A DNA stretch of 64,000 nucleotides from Punctularia strigosozonata HHB-11173 SS5 (Eukaryota > Basidiomycota > Agaricomycetes > Corticiales > Punctulariaceae): assembly GCF_000264995.1 (NCBI RefSeq), contig NW_006767433.1, positions 4,198,967 to 4,262,966 of the forward strand. The letters run 5' to 3'. Below, one piece after another: positions 58,079-64,000 of this stretch; position 1 is the stretch's first letter, and every line of letters starts with the position of its first letter. The position numbers and the translations under genes were made by a program. Under the pieces are notes generated by a model. That model worked only from the letters and a program-made list of their open reading frames with translations. It had not been told where the DNA came from and did not search any database.

Positions 58079-58274
58079 GATAATGCTCCACACTTATTCG
58101 TTCAGCTGTACTTAAGGAGATGTTTTCATTCTTCACGTGGACTCGTGTGCACGAAAAATAGGCAACATTCAGCATGCGGGCTGCGGCTGAATTCCCTGCA
58201 CACGTGGCATACCACCCTCTACAGCGTGCAGAAGCCGTTTTCTTGGACCCGTTCAGTCATACAGTTGGCGTTGA

Positions 58275-59801
58275 ATGGACAGACTTCCATACGAAATATG
58301 GCAACTGGTTGCAGGATACTTATCGATTGAAGACATCGAGTCTCTGTCTCAGGTATGCCGTCGTTGTACCTTCGCAGCACCGTACGTCTAAGCTGAGGAC
58401 CCGATTGCAGACCTGTATTGCGTTCCGTACCTTCACCAATGAACGGACTGTCTGGAATGAGGTCATTCGAGACCTGTTAAAGCTCTCTCCAAACCCGACG
58501 GTGTTAAGATACATGCATGACAGGACTGTTGGTCAACTCAGGAGCATTGCGCGCCGTTTCACGAAGGCTCACGAATCGTTATCTCGCGGAACTTCTTTCT
58601 CAACCACGACTTTCGAGCTCCCTCCCAATGTGAGGGCGGCGAAGTTGCTTAGTTGTGGTCCTTACATTGTCATGGTTCTATCTTCTGGCCATGTTCAAGT
58701 GATATCCTGTGATGACGGCCGACTCATCGATAAATGGGACCCGACGGACCAACCCAACGACATTACCCATGCAACTATGATGCTCTGCGAATCCATCCGA
58801 TACGGTCTTATGGTTCTGTGTGTCGTCGATGAGCCTTCGTAAGCCGACCACTACTCCGATCGGATTCAACTTACCTCAGTTTGCAGTCCCATCGGAATAT
58901 CTCGACAACTCTGGTTATTCCAGGTCGCGGGTTCTATGCACCCGAAGTTGCTACCCCTCATCATCAATCCGACAGAAGATTTTGTCGAGCTGGTCGCCGC
59001 TCGAGATGACTTGCTTTTATTCACCAAAGAGGAACCCGATTACGAGCTGCTTGTCTGCCTTCACATCCCGTCCGAAATTGCGCATCATGGGGGCGTAGGA
59101 CGCCGGTTCGCCCGCTTGGACCCCAACGTAAGTCACCCTTGTGACATACCGTGCTAACTGACACAATAATCTAGTACCGCAACAGCGACATCAACATGAT
59201 CGTGGTTATCAGCGACTGCACGTTCTGTTTATTCTCCGGGAATCACGTTGCATTCTTTCGGATCCCAGACGAAAGTGTGTCAGCTATCGATGGCCCTGTC
59301 GAGGCCCACCCCTATGGCGTGTATATCATTGAAGAGCTTGAGTCCGGTTACTCTCCGGGGCCGGTGATCCGCTCCGAGGATTTCATCCTATTCACGTTTG
59401 TCACAAACGAGGCCATATACTCCGTCGAGGCTCCTGATCAACCAGACATGTGTACGGTGATCCGATGGCTTCGGCCATCCCGATCTTTGTCATCCGTGTC
59501 CGTTCAAGGACTCAATACATGTTGGGCTGAAGACGACAGCGAAGACAGTGGCAACTTTGTGCTCATTTACGACGCCAATCCTACTAGGCTCGACCCCGTT
59601 GCCTTGTCACGCATTCGCTGCGTGCCTCGCGGTACTTCCAAGAGATGGATTCCGAAGAGCAGTGACATGAAATTCTGGGACTTAGACTTCGACGAATGGT
59701 CAGGTCGGACCGTCATCCAATGGTGGCGCGACGACAAAGTTGGGCTGCGCTCGTACGTGACCGTCGTCTCGGACATTCGTGATAGTGGCCCGGGCCTGTA
59801 G
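58275..59801 (+). CDS. F-box protein
   Basis: The ATG at 58275 starts directly on the F-box: MDRLPYEIWQLVAGYLSIED, then IESLSQ. A 46-bp intron (donor GTATGC, ending TAAG) joins LRTRLQTCIAFRTFTNERTV. The F-box binds Skp1 in SCF ubiquitin ligases. Downstream the protein has beta-rich blocks (LLSCGPYIVMVLSSGHVQVI, DDGRLIDKWDPTDQ, QLWLFQVAG, DDLLLFTKEEPDYELLVCLH, DFILFTFVTNEAIYSVEA) resembling propeller blades, as in other Agaricomycete F-box proteins. There is an intron near 58842-58895 and another near 59130-59174. It ends YVTVVSDIRDSGPGL at 59801. Total about 450 residues. The substrate is unknown. Confidence 0.78.
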
Positions 59802-60111
59802 CCTAGCACCGAACGAAGTTTTCACACTGAACATCAGGTGCACTTGTGATCCCAACCCGCTGAAAGTAGAAGGCTGACGTGTCTTTAGCGCGTGATGCAA
59901 TGCGTTTCCTTTCCGCATCCGAAGGATATCCGATGCATTGCCGTGGAATGGTTGCGTCTGCACTCAAGGAACTGCAGCACAGAAGTTCAGCGCTCTCGTC
60001 GCATGACTTAGTTCGGGTTTATCACGGAAAGCCTCGGAACATCGAGTACAACTTATACAACGCAGCTCGTCCCCACAACCTCCGAGGGCTCAGCTTCCAG
60101 CACTTGCTCAG
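59802..60111. other. Promoter region of the LPMO gene
   Basis: 310 bp. A frame runs through but shows no domain. No clear TATA box seen. Confidence 0.4.
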
Positions 60112-61723
60112 ATGATCTACTCTTTGCTCCCCCTCATCCTGGTAGCGCCGGCCGTCTGGGGCCATGGACAACTGCGTAACTTCATTGCATCCTCAGGCAC
60201 ATGGTCGGCGGCGGATGCATACACCACTGCTAACGCGTCCTCCCCCATCCGACACGTCAATACATATGGCCCCGTTCCGGATTTCACCACAGCGGATGTT
60301 ACCTGTGGGGTTAGCCGAGATAGCTTGGATTATCGAACCCAATGTTGAAAAACCTTGTTTCAGCCAGGTGGGAACATCCCGACCACAGTGCTTGCCCCCG
60401 TCAAAGCTGGCGAAACTGTTATCTTTGATTGGGGAAGCTGGACGTCGGATCATCCTGGGTAAGACACGTTGTATCGGTGTGATAGCATATACTCATGTAC
60501 TGTATAGACCTGTATGTCAGAGCACGGGACGGCACGCGCTACGTCTCAATATTATGCATTAGGTGATGACCTATATTGCTGCGTGCACTGGCGGATGCGC
60601 AAACTTCAAGGGTGACACAGGCAATGTCTGGGTTAGTAAGTGACCTAGATCCATTTGGACAAGGAATCATTCCCTGACGAGATATGCAGAAATTGATCAG
60701 GATGTCTGTAAGCGCTCCCGTGGTGCTGATCACAACGTGTCGGGTAACTGATATTTCCCAGATTATCCCGATCGGACAACACCTGGGCCTTGGGGTGTAA
60801 GCATGTTTGAGGCTATCATCCACTCTGGTGCTAACTCGCACAGGAACACATCCTTCACCTTACCCCGTCGTACTACCAAGTGACCATTCCTGCTGGTCTG
60901 GCTGATGGGGAATACCTTCTACGACATGAGGTCTGTGTTTTCTGGCGTAAATGTTGAACCTCTCAGCTCATTTGGTATACGCTTGTAAGATCCTTGGGCT
61001 GCATGTCGCTGGCACCTACATGGGCGCACAATTCTACCCGCAATGCGTCCAGGTGACGGTGACGAATGGTGGCAGCGTCACTCTGCCGCAAGGTGTTCCT
61101 CTCCCGGGCTCGTACAATCCAAACGATACCAGCGGTGTGCTCGTTCAGCTGTGGCAGATTGAAGCCAACCCGTCACAGCTGTATTACATCGCGCCGGGCG
61201 GTCCAGGCAAGTCCTTTCTATTCCCCGCTCGTGCCTCGATGCTGACAACTGCAATGTAGTCGTCCTACCGTAAGAACGTTGACCGTAAATTTCATCGGTT
61301 TACTGATGTCCCATCACAGAGGCGGTACTGGCGACTGGGGTCGTGCCACATACGCCGGAACTCCGCAGCCGCCTCTCGCAAGCTCTTCGGCTTCTGCGTC
61401 TTCGACTGTTGCGTCTACTACGTCGTTGGCTTCAAGCACAGTGATAACTGTCGCTTCTCCGAGCAGCACAAGCACCGCTCCGGTGGCTAGTGGCTCTGCA
61501 ATCGCGAAATATGGACAATGCGGTGGCCAAGGCTGGACGGGGTCGTGTGTATCCATCGTGCTTATGTTCGAAGTTATTTCTCATCAGGGGCTATTGCGTG
61601 CAGGACGGTTTGCGCCGCAGGCTCGACTTGCACGACCCTGAACACCTACTATGTGAGTGTCACCGTGCTTTTTCTTGATGTGCTCAGTGTGATTCGATTG
61701 CGCCTCAGTCCCAGTGTCTGTGA
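60112..61723 (+). CDS. AA9 lytic polysaccharide monooxygenase with CBM1
   Basis: Secreted copper enzyme that oxidatively cleaves cellulose or related beta-glucans. The ATG at 60112 gives a 17-residue signal peptide (MIYSLLPLILVAPAVWG), and cleavage leaves the essential N-terminal His (HGQLRNF). Further family marks: DVTCGPGGNIP (joined across an intron), the second copper His in SDHPGPVMTYIAAC, WGEHILHLTPSYYQVTIPAG-type sequence, LHVAGTYMGAQFYPQC with the axial Tyr, and VQLWQIEANPSQ. A Ser/Thr-rich linker leads to a type-1 cellulose-binding module (KYGQCGGQGWTGS, then TVCAAGSTCTTLNTYYSQC) spread over the last exons, with the stop at 61721-61723. The His brace, cysteines and CBM1 aromatics are all present. 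About eight short introns. Confidence 0.93.
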
Positions 61724-62001
61724 GTTAAGCTTCGATGGAGGGAGGCTCAGGTCGGTGTTGCAGTACTTATGACAGCGAGGATCGCGCATGCGAGTGGACG
61801 AGTGGAACGTGTAGTCATAGGCTTGGCATGTCTTCGTAGTGCCCGTTGCATAAACCACTTTACAAAAGGCTTGACAACCTCGTTATATCCTCGTCGCGGA
61901 AGTCACCGCGAACCGCTGACACAATGACACGCGTTTCTCACTCTCATGTCGCGTCACTCGATGCGTAGGCTGGGAAAGGACATGATAATCGACCCATCGT
62001 C
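61724..62001. other. Short intergenic region
   Basis: 278 bp between the LPMO and the molybdopterin-binding-domain gene. Nothing recognised. Confidence 0.4.
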
Positions 62002-63490
62002 ATGAGCTCGAGCATAAGGAGCTCGTTATCGCCTGCTTTGCGACTCCTTCGTGGTGCGGCGACTGTGTGGTGCAATTGTTCTGTGCGCGGAATATCAGGA
62101 CATTCTCGCTATCTTACTCTCAAGGTCAAGGCTCAAACCTTCTGCACATTTGCCAGTCGAGCGAACATGGCAAACGCTACCTTCGGTAACCGGGAGCAGT
62201 TATCCCAGTTCGACTGGCCTACTACACCTATCCCTCCGAATCCGTTGGGAGAAGGCAGGTACATACGAACCGCCGCCGCTCTGATGATTGGGTGAGTGCT
62301 CCGTTGTCTGTAGTCTCTTGCGACGTTCAACATTCATGAATAGGGATGAGATACTGAATGGCAAGACTCTGGATACAAATTCAAACTACTTCGCCAAGTT
62401 CTGCTTTGAGCACGGAATAGACCTGAGACGCATCGAAGTCATTCCTGATGATGAAGACGACATGTGCGCCTACTATCGATAGTCTTTGTGTACCTTGCAT
62501 TGACGCAGTGCAAGTATCGAAGCCAGTCGACGGTTAGTGAAGAAGTACGACTTTGTGATCACTTCGGGCGGCATCGGACCTACCCATGATGGTTCGTACG
62601 CCGGACCATTAAAAGAATGCACCAGAATGCACCTCACGTCGTATTTGAAGATATCACCTACGCTTCCCTTGCCAAATCCTTCGACCAGGAACTTGTCTAT
62701 CACGAAGAGACGCTCCGAAGAATGGTTCGCCTCTTGTATACTCTGTGAACATCCTCACTGATGATTCCGACTCAGGAAGAAATGATTAAAAGCAGGCCTT
62801 CGATGGCAAACCAGAATGCAGAGCAACAGGAAGCGCGGAAACGCATGGCATTATTCCCGAGCCGTGGTGAACCACTATATGTTGCGGGTGATATGTGGGT
62901 GGTTCGTACTTGCTCTTTTGTTCCCGAAACGATGGATATCGTGGATTTTCTACCCGTCTTTGCGAGGCAAGCACTGAGATTCTGACTTCCATGTCCTATA
63001 GCCTGTAGTTCGGCTGGAAGGGAAACTCTGCATATTCCCTGGCATTCCGTCTCTCTTTACTCGCCTCCTGGACGGGTTGAAACCGTTTCTTCCTCTTCCG
63101 CCCCCGGAGGCACGCCCGTCACGAGTGCAGATATTCACCGAGTGAGCTCCTTGCGCTTCGTGCCTGCCCTCGTGCTCATGCACGACTCGATAGGATGCCT
63201 GAATCCTCCATAGCACCATACCTGACCAACCTCCAGAAGCGCGTGAAATCTGAGGATATCCGCGTTGGATCGTATCCATTACTGAAACAAGGTAAATCTT
63301 GGTGGAAGGACCGGATGCCGTGCTCATGTCGACTGCTCCAGGCGTATATGTCTCCCTCATCGGCGTCGATAGGCATCGCGTGGATGAAGTTGCGGAGGAG
63401 GTGGTTAAGGAGATTCAAGGACGGCTGGTCAGCGACGAGGAGGTAAAAGCTGAGAAGCGGAGGTCAGACGAAGTCAAAGCGAAAGTATGA
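62002..63490 (+). CDS. MoaB/CinA-type molybdopterin-binding-domain protein
   Basis: Protein with the MoCF-biosynthesis (MoaB/Mog/CinA N-terminal) fold, as in the N-terminal half of animal FAD synthases. Motifs: AALMIG, then [20 protein letters not shown] across an intron, [32 protein letters not shown] joined by splicing to [11 protein letters not shown]. Then [50 protein letters not shown] and [20 protein letters not shown]. It ends EVKAKV at 63490. Two starts are possible. The ATG at 62002 adds an Arg/Ser-rich, mitochondrial-type presequence ([20 protein letters not shown]). The ATG at 62167 ([11 protein letters not shown]) gives a cytosolic form. No second catalytic domain follows. Whether it binds a pterin or hydrolyses a nucleotide is unknown. 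Confidence 0.82.
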
Positions 63491-63806
63491 ATAGATCCAG
63501 GTAGGTATATTTCCCGGCGCGGTCCCTATTCCTGAACAACCGCACTGCACGCCAATACGCGCGGCTTGGCGCACACAGGACTTTTCGTCGTAAATTCGCG
63601 ATCTTGATCATTTGTACGACTGAAGGCAACGCCAAACGCCAACAGCAACAGCAATCATTAATCACGTGCACGGACGCGTCGCATAACGCGGCGTGAGTGA
63701 CGGCGAGCCAGCGGCTGGCATTGTCGTGGACGGTCGACCGCTCCTGGAGAAACGAGCTTCAGCCCGAGCACGTTGCTAGCTACCTGCCTGGAGGGTGCGC
63801 AGGCTC
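63491..63806. other. Intergenic region, nothing recognised
   Basis: 3' flank of the molybdopterin-domain gene and possible promoter of a gene running off the window. Confidence 0.35.
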
Positions 63807-63998
63807 ATGTTAGACTCGTCGACGATCCCTGCCGACCCTTGCCGCCTGACTCACAATCATGACCCACATGATGTCCTAGATGATTCCGCCGTCGTTCGCG
63901 CAGCCCTTCAGCAGGCGTTGTGGTCACTCGATGCGCTAAATCAGGCGACATCTCCGTCTGAAGGGCATGAGCAACCGCAGGATCCCATCGTGATTTGA
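63807..63998 (+). CDS. Possible first exon of a gene at the window edge
   Basis: The frame from the ATG at 63807 reads MLDSSTIPADPCRLTHNHDP, then a helix-like VVRAALQQALWSLDALNQA and an acidic/Gln tail, stopping at 63998. A GT donor just before the end could splice to sequence outside the window. The composition looks coding, but no family is recognised. Confidence 0.3.
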   Translation: MLDSSTIPADPCRLTHNHDPHDVLDDSAVVRAALQQALWSLDALNQATSPSEGHEQPQDPIVI

Positions 63999-64000
63999 TG

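Noticed and set aside
1-64000. Retroelements, virus-like elements, CRISPR arrays, rRNA genes
   Set aside because: No reverse transcriptase, integrase, capsid or LTR pattern, no spaced direct repeats and no rRNA-like stretch were seen.

Overview
The window comes from a filamentous basidiomycete, most likely an Agaricomycete. Genes are dense and rich in introns of about 45-60 bp. The gene set includes a class I-type hydrophobin, the NADPH-oxidase regulator NoxR, an AA9 lytic polysaccharide monooxygenase with a CBM1, and a trifunctional FOL1. The AA9-CBM1 enzyme and the secreted type-B carboxylesterase suggest a plant-litter or wood saprotroph. Splice models were read by eye from GT-AG signals, frame continuity and family conservation.

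Layout. 1-3000 has no gene I can support; it holds one MITE-like inverted repeat. 3001-9721: secreted carboxylesterase (-), EMC2 (+), ribosomal protein eS30 (-), hydrophobin (+). 10775-16347: NoxR (+), converging with a PPX1-type exopolyphosphatase (-), then an FMN-dependent alpha-hydroxy-acid dehydrogenase (-). 17749-24770: SH3-protein kinase (+), RCF1/HIG1 protein (+), F-box protein (+), multi-pass membrane protein (+). 25245-35189: cohesin subunit SCC3 (+), with three MluI cell-cycle boxes just upstream, converging with a very long septation-type (Uds1-like) protein (-). 37288-43985: FOL1 (-) head-to-head with a mitochondrial Obg GTPase (+), then an ALO-like sugar-lactone oxidase (-). 44621-48367: a tandem pair of small unrecognised genes and a bHLH factor (+). 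48520-57899: two divergent paralogous helical/coiled-coil proteins and a third gene joining a ricin-B-like beta-trefoil to a long coiled coil. 58275-63490: F-box protein, AA9-CBM1 LPMO, and a MoaB/CinA-type molybdopterin-binding-domain protein. A possible gene start lies at the right edge.

Most of the window is housekeeping: folate synthesis, mitochondrial ribosome assembly, respiratory supercomplexes, ER membrane insertion, cohesion and translation. It is interleaved with lifestyle genes (hydrophobin, esterase, LPMO, NoxR). The least explained parts are the tandem small-gene pair at 44.6-46.2 kb, where the second copy appears to use a GC-AG intron, and the three-gene helical cluster at 48.5-57.9 kb. 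I saw no rRNA, CRISPR array, clear tRNA or intact transposon.
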